From assembly GCF_011174705.1 (NCBI RefSeq), contig NZ_JAANIJ010000001.1:186001-250000 (forward strand): 64,000 nt of DNA, written 5' to 3'. A model generated the notes under the pieces. That model saw nothing but the letters and a program-made list of their open reading frames with translations, searched no databases and was not told where the DNA came from. Position numbers and translations under genes: made by a program. Origin of the DNA: Tessaracoccus coleopterorum (lineage in GTDB: Bacteria > Actinomycetota > Actinomycetes > Propionibacteriales > Propionibacteriaceae). Positions 31,230-40,890 of this stretch are shown here, in pieces (position 1 is the first letter of the stretch; the number at the start of each line of letters is the position of its first letter).

Positions 31230-32231
31230 CTGGCGTCCCTCCGAGACTGGTTGAGGCTCTCGTACTGGTCGTAGGCGGCCACGATGCGTCCGACGAGCCT
31301 GTGCCGGACGACATCGCGTGCGGTCAGAGTGCAGAAGGCGATGTCGTCGATGCCGTCGAGCACCTGCTGCACTCCCCGGAGGCCGCTCTTGACGCCCCCG
31401 GGCAGGTCGATCTGGGTGACGTCGCCGGTCACAACCACCTTCGAGCCGAAGCCGAGGCGGGTGAGGAACATCTTCATCTGCTCCATGGACGTGTTCTGGG
31501 CCTCGTCGAGGATGATGAATGCGTCGTTGAGGGTGCGGCCACGCATGTAGGCGAGCGGCGCGACCTCGACGGTGCCCGAGGTGAGGAGCTTCGGAACCGA
31601 GTCGGCGTCGACCATGTCATGCAGCGCGTCGTAGAGGGGCGCAGATACGGGTCGATCTTGTCGTTGAGGGTGCCCGGCAGGAACCCGAGTCGCTCCCCGC
31701 CTCGATGGCGGGCCTGGTCAGGATGATGCGGCTGACCTCCTTGGCCTGCAGCGCCTGCACCGCCTTCGCCATCGCGAGGTACGTCTTGCCGGTGCCCGCG
31801 GGGCCGATGCCGAACACCACGGTGTGTCTGTCGATCGCGTCGACGTAGCGCTTCTGGTTGAGCGTCTTCGGGCGGACGGTGCGGCCACGGGAGCTGACGA
31901 TGTTCTGGGTCAGGATCTCCGATGCCTGGGCCGACGGATCCTCGCTCATCTGGATCACGCGTTCCACCGTCTCGCCGGTCAGGCCCTGACCGGTGCGCAG
32001 GATGGTGATCAGTTCGGTGAGCACCTCCGCGGCCTTCGCGACGGAGGGGCGTCCCGGAGAGGGTGATCTGCCCGCCGCGGACATGGAGATCTGCATCGAG
32101 GTGCTCCTCGAGGATCCTCAGGAAGTCGTCACGGGGCCGAGCAGGTTGATCATGTCGATCGAGGTCGGCACCGCGACGGTGCGGCTGGCGTCCCTGGTCG
32201 GGAACGCGGTGTTTGCCTTGCTGGTTTCCAA
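31226..32231 (-). CDS. phoH: PhoH-like ATPase (frame broken, start uncertain)
   Basis: P-loop ATPase of the PhoH family, often paired with YbeY in RNA metabolism. The likely start is TTG 32231 ([15 protein letters not shown]), leading through [10 protein letters not shown] and, after breaks near 32130 and 32060, to [13 protein letters not shown]. The ATPase core has [36 protein letters not shown] (Walker A GPAGTGKT), [22 protein letters not shown] across breaks near 31690 and 31640, and [34 protein letters not shown] (Walker B). It ends [12 protein letters not shown]. No ATG fits the N-terminus, so TTG is inferred from length and homology pattern. Confidence 0.9.
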
Positions 32232-32321
32232 CGGCTGACTGGTCAGGACTTCATCCTCAGGTGACTTGGGGCCGCGCGGCTGCGGCCGGGAACCCGCCCA
32301 GTCTACTGCGGGTGCGGGAGG

Positions 32322-32751
32322 TCAGTCGTCGAGGAAGTCGTCGTCCTCCTCGTCGTCCGAGATGATGTGCATGGCGGCCTCTTCGGCGCTGGCGGCCCCG
32401 CCGCTGATGCCGACGTCTACCCCGAGGGTGTCCTCGCGGCCGCTGCCCTGGACGGACATCAGCCGGCCGGCACGCTCCCTTCCGACCTGTCTCGCCTCGC
32501 GCTGGGGTTCCACTCGGCCGCGGAGTCCCGTGCCTCGGGTTCCTCCTGCTTGACCCGCATCTCGATCGTCTCGCCCTGCCGCATCTCTGCGGCAGTGTTG
32601 CCGAAGCCCTGGGCCACGGACCAGCCGTCCGGGCGATGACTCCCTCATCGAGGACATCCGTGACGCCCCTGTTGATGAGCGAGTCGCCCGGCTGCAACTG
32701 ATCCAGCTGCTCCGACTCCTCTGGTATTGCCTCAATCTCCAGTTCGTCCAT
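32322..32751 (-). CDS. DUF5709 domain protein (frame broken)
   Basis: Small acidic actinobacterial protein of about 145 residues. ATG 32751 gives MDELEIEAIPEESEQLDQLQPGDSLINRGVTDVLDEGVI, the diagnostic start of DUF5709 (D-x-L-x-D-R-G-V-x-D-V-L-D-E-G). The middle requires two or three added bases (near 32625 and 32515) to read NTAAEMRQGETIEMRV. The C-terminus is DTLGVDVGISGGAASAEEAAMHIISDDEEDDDFLDD, with the conserved DxGxxGGAASAEEAAxH block. It has no signal peptide or membrane segment. Function is unknown. It is divergent from the queuosine-precursor transporter gene. Confidence 0.82.
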
Positions 32752-32836
32752 GACCAAATCTTGCCACCGTGCGGGGTGGGAGCGAGGGACAACGCGCAAC
32801 GTGGCCGAAGATGCACCGCCCTCGTAGACTGCCCCG

Positions 32837-33543
32837 GTGCCTTCCCCATCCACTGCGGACCGGTCCGCCAGGTTCGCGACCCGACCGCCCGGCGTCTACG
32901 ACGTGGTGGTGGCGCTGTTCTGCGCCCTGCTGCTGATCTCGAACGTGGCGGCGGTCAAGCTGATCCAGTTCGGCCCCGACATCGAGGTGCTCGGCTTCCC
33001 CGTGCTGCCGATCATCACCGACGGCGGCGCGCTGCTGTTCCCCCTGACCTACGTCCTCGGCGACGTGCTCGCCGAGGTGTACGGCTGGAGGGGTGCGCGG
33101 CGGGCAATCGTGATCGGGTTCGCCGTGTCGGTCCTCGCCTCCGCGACCTTCCTGCTCGTCGGCGCGGCTCCGCCTGCCGACGACTGGGGAACCAGGATGC
33201 GTTCACGGCCATCCTGGGGTTCGTGCCGCGGATCGTGGTTGCGTCGCTGGCCGGCTACGCCGTCGGGCAGCTGCTGAATGCCTGGGTGCTCGTGCGCCTC
33301 AAGAACCGGACCCAGGAAGGCTCGCTCTGGGCGCGCCTCCTCGGATCGACCCTGGTGGGAGAGGCCGCCGACACCACGATCTTCTGCATCGTGGCGTTCG
33401 CGGGCGTCATCACGGGTGGGACGCTCGTCAACTACATCCTCGTCGGCTACCTGTACAAGGTGGGCGTCGAGGCGCTGTTCCTGCCGGTCACCTACCGGGT
33501 GATCGCGGCCGTGAAGCGCCGCGAGCCCAGCTACGCGGAGTAG
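32837..33543 (+). CDS. Queuosine precursor transporter, YhhQ/QPTR family (one frame break)
   Basis: GTG 32837 gives VPSPSTADRSARFATRPPGVYDVVVALFCALLLISNVAAVKLI. The family motif ITDGGALLFPLTYVLGDVLAEVYGWRGARR is complete. After one missing base near 33188 it continues NQDAFTAILGFVPRIVVASLAGYAVGQLLNAW, LLGSTLVGEAADTTIFCIVAFAG and VGYLYKVGVEALFLPVTYRVI. About six helices and 235 residues fit. Members import preQ0, preQ1 or queuine. The opposing neighbour, overlapping by 13 nt at the 3' end, is tgt, the enzyme that inserts this base into tRNA, which supports the assignment. Confidence 0.9.
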
Positions 33544-34745
33544 AACCGGCCGAGGAACTCATCGCGGTACGCGTGGAACCGGCCCGCCTTGAGCGCCGCC
33601 CGGATGTTGTCGACCAGTCGCACGGTGAATCGCTCGTTGTGGATCGTGGCCAGCGTGGAGGCCAGCATCTCCTTGGCCTTGAACAGATGGTGGAGGTAGG
33701 CCCGGGTGTAGTGCCGGCACGTGTAGCAGTCACACCCCTCCTCGAGCGGGAGGAGCGAGCGCCGGTGCGCCGCGGTGTTGACGTTGTAGCGGCCGTCGGC
33801 GGTGTAGATGGCCGCGTTGCGGGCCACGCGTGAAGGGTTGACGCAGTCGAATGTGTCGGCGCCCATCTCGATGGCGGCGAAGAAGTCGTCCGGCTCGGAG
33901 ATGCCGAGCAGGTGGCGGGCTTGTCGTCCGGAAGCTCCTCGACCATCCAGCCGATGATCGTGCCGAGGTTCTCCTTCTCCAGCGCTCCCCGAGCCCGTAG
34001 CCGTCGAACGTCTGGCCGTCGACGTCCAGTTCCGCGAGGCCCCGCGCCGCCCTGCGCCGCAGATCCTCGTACTGGGCGCCCTGGATGACACCGAACAGCG
34101 CCTGGTACGGCTTGTCCGTCCGCTGCCGGGTGAGCCGGGCGTGTTCGGCGAGGCAACGCTCGGCCCAGCGGTGCGTGCGCTCGACCGATGCCTCCTGGTA
34201 GCCGCGGGTGTTCATCAGCGTGGTCAACTCGTCGAACGCGAACATGATGTCTGCGCCGAGTTCGTGCTGGATCCGCATGGACACCTCTGGCGTGAACCGG
34301 TGCCGGGCGCCGTCGAGATGTGACTTGAAGGTGACCCCGTCCTCGTCGACGTGCGCCATCCGGGTTCGGCCCTCGGCGATCACGTCGTCGTTCTGGAGGC
34401 CTGCGGTGTCCATGGCCAGCACCTTGCGGAACCCGGCCCGAGGCTCATCACCTGGAAGCCGCCTGAGTCGGTGAACGTCGGCCCGGGCCAGTTCATGAAC
34501 CTGCCGAGCCCGCCCGCCTCGTCGATCAGGTCGGAGCCGGGCTGCAGGTACAGGTGGTAGGCGTTGGCAAGCACCGCCTGCGCGCCGAGCTCGCTGACCG
34601 TCTCCGGAAGGACGGCCTTCACGGTCGCCTTCGTGCCGACCACGACGAACGCCGGGGTCTCGATGTCGCCGTGCGGGGTGTGGATCACCCCGGCCCGGCC
34701 CGGCGCGTCGGCGATCCGGTCGGTCACCTCGAAGGAGAAGCTCAC
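33531..34745 (-). CDS. tgt: tRNA-guanine transglycosylase (three or more frame breaks)
   Basis: Exchanges guanine-34 for a queuosine precursor in tRNAs for Tyr, His, Asn and Asp. GTG 34745 gives VSFSFEVTDRIADAPGRAGVIHTPHGDIETPAFV, then LANAYHLYLQPGSDLI, FMNWPGPTFTDSGGFQVMSLG (catalytic Asp area), MFAFDELTTLMN, ALFGVIQGAQYEDLR and, after breaks near 33990 and 33920, MGADTFDCVNPSRVARN with the nucleophile Asp. The zinc site is EEGCDCYTCRHYTRAYLHHLF. It ends DEFLGRFYSA. About 405 residues is normal. The start overlaps the stop of rsmE (GTGA). Confidence 0.95.
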
Positions 34746-35468
34746 GCGCGCCTCGCCAGCACGTCGAGCTGGCCGAGCGCGACCGCGCCCGCGGTGGAGG
34801 TGCGCAGCACTCCGTCGCTGATGCTGACGGCCTGCGCCCTGCCTCGAGGAACCGGTCGAGCTCGTCCGGGCGATGCCGCCTTCCGGGCCGACGATCAACA
34901 GGCCCTCCCCGTCGTCGGGCAGTTGGGTCGCGGCGATGTGGCCATGCGCGGCCTCGTGGAGCACGAGCGCGATCGGTGCCCTGCCGATGGCCCGCACGAC
35001 GTCGTCGGTGGTGGCGAAGTCGACCGGGGCACCCGGAAGCGCCGGGCCTGCTTGGCGGCCTCACGGCCGGTGGAACGCCACTTCTCGAGGGCTTTGGCAC
35101 CCCGCTCGCCCTGCCACCGCACGATGGAACGGGAGGCCTGCCAGGCGAGGATTCGCCGGGCACCCAGTTCCGTGGCCGTCTGGACGGCGATGTCGCTCCG
35201 GTCGCCCTTTGCGAGCGCCTGCACCACGCACCAGGTGAGCCGCGGCTCCTGGGGGAGAAGACCTCCTCAACTTCCACGCTCAGGTCGCGCCTGCCGGTCG
35301 AGGTGACCCGCCCGCTCACCGCGAGTCCGCGGCCGTTACTGAGAAGCACGGCCTCGCCCACCTCGATGCGCTTTACTGCCACCGCGTGGTGCGCCTCGTC
35401 TCCCGTCAGCGTGATGACCTGCCCCGGCACCGCCTCCTCGAAGTCGGTGATGAAGAGGGACTCGTCAC
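34742..35468 (-). CDS. rsmE: 16S rRNA m3U1498 methyltransferase RsmE (several frame breaks)
   Basis: SPOUT methyltransferase acting on the 30S subunit. GTG 35468 overlaps the dnaJ stop (GTGA); an added base right after it gives ESLFITDFEEAVPGQVITLTGDEAHHAVAVKRI, the PUA-like start with HxxxVxR. After a break near 35255: WCVVQALAKGDRSDIAVQTATELGARRILAW, the KxxRxxxxVQKxTELGV motif in actinobacterial form. Then EAAKQARRFRVP and GEGLLIVGPEGGI, the knot that binds SAM, and SISDGVLRTSTAGAVALGQL. It ends DVLARRA. About 242 residues. The dnaJ-rsmE linkage is widespread in bacteria. Confidence 0.93.
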
Positions 35469-36634
35469 GAGAACCACTCGGAGATCTTGCCGAAGACGCC
35501 TTTTCCGCCCTTGGCTGTGATCGCCTCCGGGCGGGACTCGTCGCGCTCCTCGGCCAGTTGGTGGAGCAGTTCGCGTTGCCGCTCGTCGAGCTTCGTCGGG
35601 GTCTGCACCAGGAGGGTGACGCCCAGGTCGCCCCGGCCGCCGCCGCGCAGCCTCGGCACGCCGCGACCCTTAAGGATGATCCGGGTACCGGACTGGGTTC
35701 CTGCAGGCACCTCGACGGCGACCTTGCGGTCCTCCTCCGCCGAATCCGGCCACTCGGCCTCGAGGGTCGTGACGTCGACCGTGGTGCCGAGCGCAGCGGC
35801 CGTCATGGGGAGCTTCACCACCATCTCGAGGTTGTCGCCCTCGCGCCGGAAGGTGTCGTGCTCATCGACGTGCAGCTCGACGTAGAGGTCGCCTGCGGGC
35901 CGCCGCCCGGGCCGACCTCGCCCTGGGCCTCGAGATGGATCCGGATGCCGGTGGAGACGCCCGCGGGCACCTTGACCTGGAGGGTCCGGGTGGTGCGGAC
36001 GCGGCCCTCGCCGGAACATTCACCGCATGGGTTGGGGATGATCGTGCCGTAGCCGCGGCAGGTCGGGCAGGCCTGGGACGTGCGCACATCACCGAAGAAG
36101 CTGCGCTGGATCTGGGACACCTCGCCGGAGCCGTCACACGTGCCACACGTCACGGGCTCCGAGCCGGGCTCTCCACCGTTGCCGCCGCACTTCGGGCACA
36201 CGACGGCCGTCTGCACCTTCACCGGCTTGGTGGCGCCGAAGACGGCCTCGAACAGCTCGAGCCGGAGCCGGACGAGCGCGTCCTGACCCTGCCGGACACG
36301 TGATCGGGCCCGCGGCTCGACGCCGTGCCGAACATGGCATCGACGAGGTTGCTGAAGTCGAACCCGCCGGGGAATCCGCCGCCGAAGCCCGAGAACCCGG
36401 CACCGCCCATGCCGCCGCCCATGGGATCGCCCCGCGGTCGAACACGGCACGCTTGTTGGGGTCGCTCAGGACCTCGTACGCCTCGCTCAGTGCCTTGAAC
36501 TTCTCGGCCGCATCCGCGTCGTCGGGCGCGACGTCGGGGTGCACCTTCATGGCGCGGCGACGGTAGGCCTTCTTGATCGCCTCAGGGGTCGCGTCGCGCT
36601 CCACGCCGAGGATGTCGTAGTAGTCCTTGCTCAT
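35465..36634 (-). CDS. dnaJ: Chaperone DnaJ, type I (three frame breaks)
   Basis: Co-chaperone that stimulates DnaK. ATG 36634 gives [39 protein letters not shown], a J domain with HPD. A Gly/Phe-rich linker follows after a break near 36430 ([24 protein letters not shown]). The zinc domain has four repeats: [32 protein letters not shown] and [10 protein letters not shown]. The C-terminal beta domain continues after a break near 35895 ([23 protein letters not shown]) and ends GKISEWFS. This is the hrcA-linked DnaJ2. About 390 residues. It lies 12 nt after hrcA, which suggests CIRCE/HrcA control. Confidence 0.95.
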
Positions 36635-36646
36635 ATCTCTGGGTTT

Positions 36647-37647
36647 TCAGCCTTCGTTGAGGAATCTGCTCACGTAACGCGCCACGGCTCGCACCGCGGC
36701 GATGGTTGAGGGGTAGTCCATCCTGGTGGGTCCGACCACCCCGAGGCTCGCCTGGAGGTCTGAGCCGTACCCGGTGGCCACCAGGCTGGTGCCGTGGAAG
36801 CCGAGGGTGGTGTTCTCCTGGCCGATCCGGACGGTGATGTCGTCACCGGCGGCCTCCCCAGCAGCCGCATCAGGACGACCTGCTCCTCGAGTGCCTCGAG
36901 GAGCGGGCGGAGGTTCTGCTCGAACTCGGCGCCTGCCAGGTTCGGTACGCCCGCCACCAGCACATGGGCCGCAGGCTTGGCGGCGATGGTTTCCAGGAGC
37001 GCCGCGACAACGGGGGCCGCGACGGCCCGCTCGGACGGAGGCACCGTGTCGAGGTAACCACCCAGCGCGTTGGCCGCGTCGGCGACCTGGCGCCCGACCA
37101 TGGCCGCAGCGAGCCGGGCCCGGAGAACCGCGAGGTGCTGGTCGGCGAGCACGGGCCCGTCAACCATCGTCTGGTCGACCCGGCCGGTCGACGACACCAC
37201 GATCACCAGCAGCCGATCGCTGCTCAGCGGCACGAGGTCGATGTGGCGGACCTCGTCGCGCTGCACCACCGGGTACTGCACGATGGCCACCTGCCGGGTG
37301 AGCTGCGCAAGCAGCCGCACCGTGCGGCCGACGAGGTCGTCGATGTCGGCGGTGCCGTTCATGAAGCTCGTGATGGCGACGCGCTCGGCCTGCGAGAGGG
37401 GCTTGATCTGGGCCAGCCGGTCGACGAACAGCCGGTAGCCCTTGTCCGTGGGGATGCGGCCCGCGCTGGTGTGGGGCTGCGTGATGTAGCCCTCCTCCTC
37501 CAGCGCGGCCATGTCGTTGCGGACGGTCGCCGCGGAGACCTTCAGCCGGTGACGCTCCACCAGCGCCTTCGAGCCGACCGGCTCACGACTGGAGACGTAG
37601 TCGGTGACGATGGCCTTCAACACCTCGAGCTTGCGGTCGTCGAGCAT
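36647..37647 (-). CDS. hrcA: Heat-inducible repressor HrcA (one frame break)
   Basis: Represses chaperone genes by binding CIRCE. ATG 37647 gives [55 protein letters not shown], the N-terminal winged helix. The central GAF-like part has [17 protein letters not shown] and [29 protein letters not shown]. After one missing base near 36855 it reads [21 protein letters not shown] and [29 protein letters not shown], the conserved GP(T)RMxYxxxI end. About 334 residues. A CIRCE element begins 23 bp upstream of the start, so it is probably autoregulated together with dnaJ. Confidence 0.95.
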
Positions 37648-37669
37648 GGTCACCTCCTCATCCCTGCTG

Positions 37670-37696
37670 CTGGCACTCACAACTGCCGAGTGCCAG
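37670..37696. promoter_or_regulatory. CIRCE element (HrcA operator)
   Basis: CTGGCACTC (37670-37678), 9-nt spacer, GAGTGCCAG (37688-37696). The consensus is TTAGCACTC-N9-GAGTGCTAA; here the outer bases are changed symmetrically so the dyad stays perfect. It sits 23 bp before hrcA and about 25 bp before the divergent MBL gene. Confidence 0.93.
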
Positions 37697-37721
37697 TGTA
37701 GTCCCATCTAGGATGGAGTCC

Positions 37722-38489
37722 ATGACGCCCGAATGGACCCCTGTCACCCCGTCGATCTTCGTCACCACCGTCGAGCCGCACGGAGTCAACGTCGGCCTCG
37801 TGGTCGGGAGCGAGGCCGCGCTGCTCGTCGACTCGGGCAACACTCCGGAACAGGGACGCGAGCTGCTCGCCTCGGCCAGGGCGCTGCTGAACGTCCCGTG
37901 ACCCACGTCGTCGTCACCCACGACCATGACGACCACAGCGGAGGCGTCCCGGGCATGGAGGGCGTGGTCAGCATCGCGCACGAGAACCTCACCGCGTTCG
38001 CGCCGACCCGGCCCTTCTCGATGGCCCTGGCCATCGACCTGGGGGGCAGCGGGTGGAGTTCGTCAACTTCGGCGACGCACACACCCGGAGCGACCTGATC
38101 GTCTTCGTGCCCGGCGAACGGGTCGTCTTCGCGGGCGACCTGCTCGAGGAGGGGGCGACCCACAGGTCGATGGGACGAGCTCGCTCAGCAACTGGCCGAC
38201 CGTGCTCGACGGGGTGCTGGGCGCCTCGACCGGCTCGACCCTGTTCGTGCCGGGCCACGGCAGGGTGGTGGACCGTGACTTCGCGTTCGTGCAGCGGGCG
38301 GAGATCGCCATGATCTACAGCCAGACCGAGATGCTGATCCAGCAGGGCACCCGCCTCGAGGACGCCGCCGCCGCCACCGAGTGGCCGTTCACCGCCGAGA
38401 CCCTCGCCGTCGCGCTCCCCAAGGCGTACGCGGAGTTGAAGGCGAAGGGCATCGAGCCGAAGACGCAGCTGCCGATTCTCTCCCTCTGA
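37722..38489 (+). CDS. MBL-fold metal-dependent hydrolase (three frame breaks)
   Basis: Metallo-beta-lactamase fold protein of about 258 residues. Starts at ATG 37722 behind AGGATGGAG; an ATG at 37713 is the alternative. SIFVTTVEPHGVNVGLVVGSEAALLVDSGNTPEQG is followed, after a missing base near 37902, by VTHVVVTHDHDDHSGGVPGM, the HxHxDH zinc site. Breaks near 38045 and 38170 lie around VEFVNFGDAHTRSDLIVFVPGERVVFAGDLLEEG (third His and bridging Asp) and STLFVPGHGRVVDRDF (last His). The C-terminal helices resemble glyoxalase II-like or cyclase-type members; the substrate is unknown. It shares the CIRCE-containing gap with hrcA. Confidence 0.86.
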
Positions 38490-38522
38490 CACCCGGAGGC
38501 GACCCGTCACCAGGGAGACGGA

Positions 38523-38548
38523 CGAACCCCGGCCGTGGCCGGGGTTCG
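38523..38548. terminator. Bidirectional hairpin terminator
   Basis: Arms CGAACCCCGGCC and GGCCGGGGTTCG pair over 12 bp around GT. It lies between the convergent MBL gene and araA. The plus-strand side is followed by a weak T-containing tail (GTCTCATT). Confidence 0.8.
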
Positions 38549-38563
38549 GTCTCATTCAGCGGG

Positions 38564-40072
38564 TCAGCGGAGGCCGTCGGTGAACTTGTGGACGACAGCG
38601 TTGTAGCGCAGTTCGTTCATGAAGCCGCGCGTCGTGGTGTCGTTGTCGATCACCGCGAGCTCGATGTCGACGAGGTCGGCGAAGTCCCGGAACTCCTCCA
38701 GCCCCGCACCGGTCGACATGACGGTGTGGTGGGCGGCACCGGCCGCGATCCAGCATTCGGCTGAGGTCGGCAGGTTCGGCTGCGGCGTCCAGACGGCGCG
38801 GGCCACGGGCAGGTTCGGCAGCGGCTGGTCGGGCTCGACGATGTCGACCAGGTTGGCCGTCATGCGGAAGCGGTCGCGCAGGTCCGACAGGGCCACCACG
38901 ATGCCGGGGCCGGAGTCGGTGTTGAACACCAGCCGCACCGGGTCCTCCCGGTCGCCGATGCCGAGCGGGTGGATCTCGAGCGTGGGCTTCGCCGTGGTGA
39001 GGGAGGGGCAGACCTCGAGCATGTGGGCGCCGAGGATCTTCTCGCTGCCGGGGTCAACTCGTAGGTGTAGTCCTCCATCAGCGACGCGCCGCCGGAGAGG
39101 CCGAAGCCCATCACCTTGGCGAGGCGCACGAGGACGGCCGTCTTCCAGTCGCCCTCCGCGCCGAAGCCGTAGCCGTCGGCCATCAGGCGCTGTACGGCGA
39201 GGCCGGGGAGCTGACGCAGCCCGCCGAGGTCCTCGAACGTCGTCGTGAAGGCCTTCGCGCCCACCTGGTCGAGGAAGGCGCGCAGCGCGAGCTCCTGGCG
39301 CGCGCCGTAGCGCAGCGACTCGTGGCGCTCCCCGCCGATCCGCAGCTCGGCCGCGACGTCGTAGAGCTCCTCGTACTGCGCGACGAGGGCGTCGATGTCG
39401 GCGTCCCGGACGGCCTCGACGGCGGCCACGAGCTCGTTGACGCCCCAGGTGTTCACGGAGACACCCAGCTTGTGCTCGGCCTCGGTCTTGTCGCCCTCGG
39501 TGACGGCGACATTGCGCATGTTGTCACCGAATCGGGTGAGCTTCAGCGTGCGGAGCTCGGCGTAGCCGGTGGTGGCGCGCGCCCAGACGGCGACCTTGTG
39601 GCGCACGTCGGCGTTGGTGGCGTGGCCGACCACGATCTTGCGCTGCTTGCCGAGGCGGCTGACGATGTAGCCGAACTCACGGTCGCCGTGGGCGGCCTGG
39701 TTCAGGTTCATGAAGTCCATGTCGATGGTGTCCCACGGCAGGGCCTGGTTGGCCTGCGTGTGGAGGTGCAGCATCGGCTTGGTGAGGGCGTCGAGCCCGA
39801 GGATCCACATCTTCGCGGGCGAGAAGGTGTGCATCCAGGTGATCACGCCGATCACGGAGGCATCGGCGTTGGCCTCGAGCATCGCGCGTTCGATGGAGGC
39901 GCGGTCCTTGAGGATGGGCGCCACTCGATCTCGACCGGGATCTCGGAAGCGGCGGACAGGTCGGCGACGACCTGCTTCGACTGCTCCTCGACCTGGGCGA
40001 GCACCTCGGGCCGTAGAGGTCCTGGGATCCGGTGAGGAACCAGATCCTGCGGTTGGCGAACGGGGATTCCAT
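38564..40072 (-). CDS. araA: L-arabinose isomerase (three frame breaks)
   Basis: Converts L-arabinose to L-ribulose. ATG 40072 gives [21 protein letters not shown]. After breaks near 40015 and 39925 the frame reads [39 protein letters not shown], then [61 protein letters not shown] and [20 protein letters not shown], which hold the metal-binding Glu and His residues. After a break near 39055: [13 protein letters not shown] ... [19 protein letters not shown]. It ends [10 protein letters not shown]. About 503 residues, the family norm. It follows araD by 13 nt; no araB-like kinase is in the window. Confidence 0.96.
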
Positions 40073-40085
40073 GATGGCTGAGTCC

Positions 40086-40808
40086 TTACTTCCTGGGCTG
40101 TCCGTAGACGTTCTGGTATCGGTCGAAGAGGGAGTCGACCAGCTCCTGTGCGATCGGGAGCGGTTCGCCGAGCTGGCGGAGATGTGCACCGTGCGGGCGA
40201 CCTCCTCACACATGACGGCGGCCTTGACGGCGTCGCGGCCGTCCGTTCCGATGGTGAACGGGCCGTGGTTGCGCATCAGGACGGCGCGGCTGCGCGAGTC
40301 CTTCAGCGTGTCGACGATGCCGCGGCCGATGGAGTCGTCACCGATCAGCGCGAAGGGGCCGACCGGGATCGCGCCGCCGAACTCATCGGCCATCATCGTC
40401 AGGACGCAGGGGATCTCCTCGGCGCGGGCGGCCCATGCGGTCGCGTAGGTGGAGTGCGTGTGCACCACACCGCCGACGTGGTCCATGTGGCTGTAGACGT
40501 AGGCGTGGGCGGCGGTGTCGCTCGAGGGCTGCAACCGGTCGGGGGTGCCGTCGACGATCTTCCTGCCGTCGAGGGTGCACACGACCATCTGGGTGGGCCG
40601 AGCTGGTCGTAGGAGACCCCGAGGGCTTGATGACGAAGAGGTCCTCACCGATGACGTCGGCGCAGCGGATGCGCTGCGAGACGTTCCCTGCGGTCCAGAC
40701 CACCAGTTCCCAGCGCGGCAGGTCGGCGTGCAGGTCGGCGACGATCCGGCGGGTCTTGGCCACTTCGTCCTGAATGTCGGCGGGCAGCTCGGTAAGCGTC
40801 AGCGTCAT
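40086..40808 (-). CDS. araD: L-ribulose-5-phosphate 4-epimerase (two frame breaks)
   Basis: Turns L-ribulose 5-phosphate into D-xylulose 5-phosphate. ATG 40808 gives [46 protein letters not shown]. After a break near 40620: [54 protein letters not shown], containing the HTHS zinc ligands of class II aldolase-like enzymes; then [27 protein letters not shown] with the third His. After a break near 40185 the C-terminus is [17 protein letters not shown]. About 241 residues. A perfect palindrome lies 42 bp upstream. Confidence 0.94.
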
Positions 40809-40849
40809 CGCATCCTCCATGGTTCGGGGCGCCGGGTTGCGCACCCCAA

Positions 40850-40863
40850 TGTGACCGGTCACA
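40850..40863. promoter_or_regulatory. Palindromic operator in front of araD
   Basis: TGTGACCGGTCACA is a perfect 14-bp palindrome with a central CG, the classic layout of LacI-family operators. It lies between the end of the lacI-type gene and the araD start and is the likely site through which that regulator controls araD-araA. Confidence 0.75.
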
Positions 40864-40890
40864 CAAGATTATGCCCGATGGGCACCGGTG

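Noticed and set aside
33730..35430. Minus-strand open frame of 566 codons joining parts of rsmE and tgt
   Set aside because: It reads true rsmE and tgt residues only in stretches; the pieces between are out-of-frame. It is not a fusion protein.
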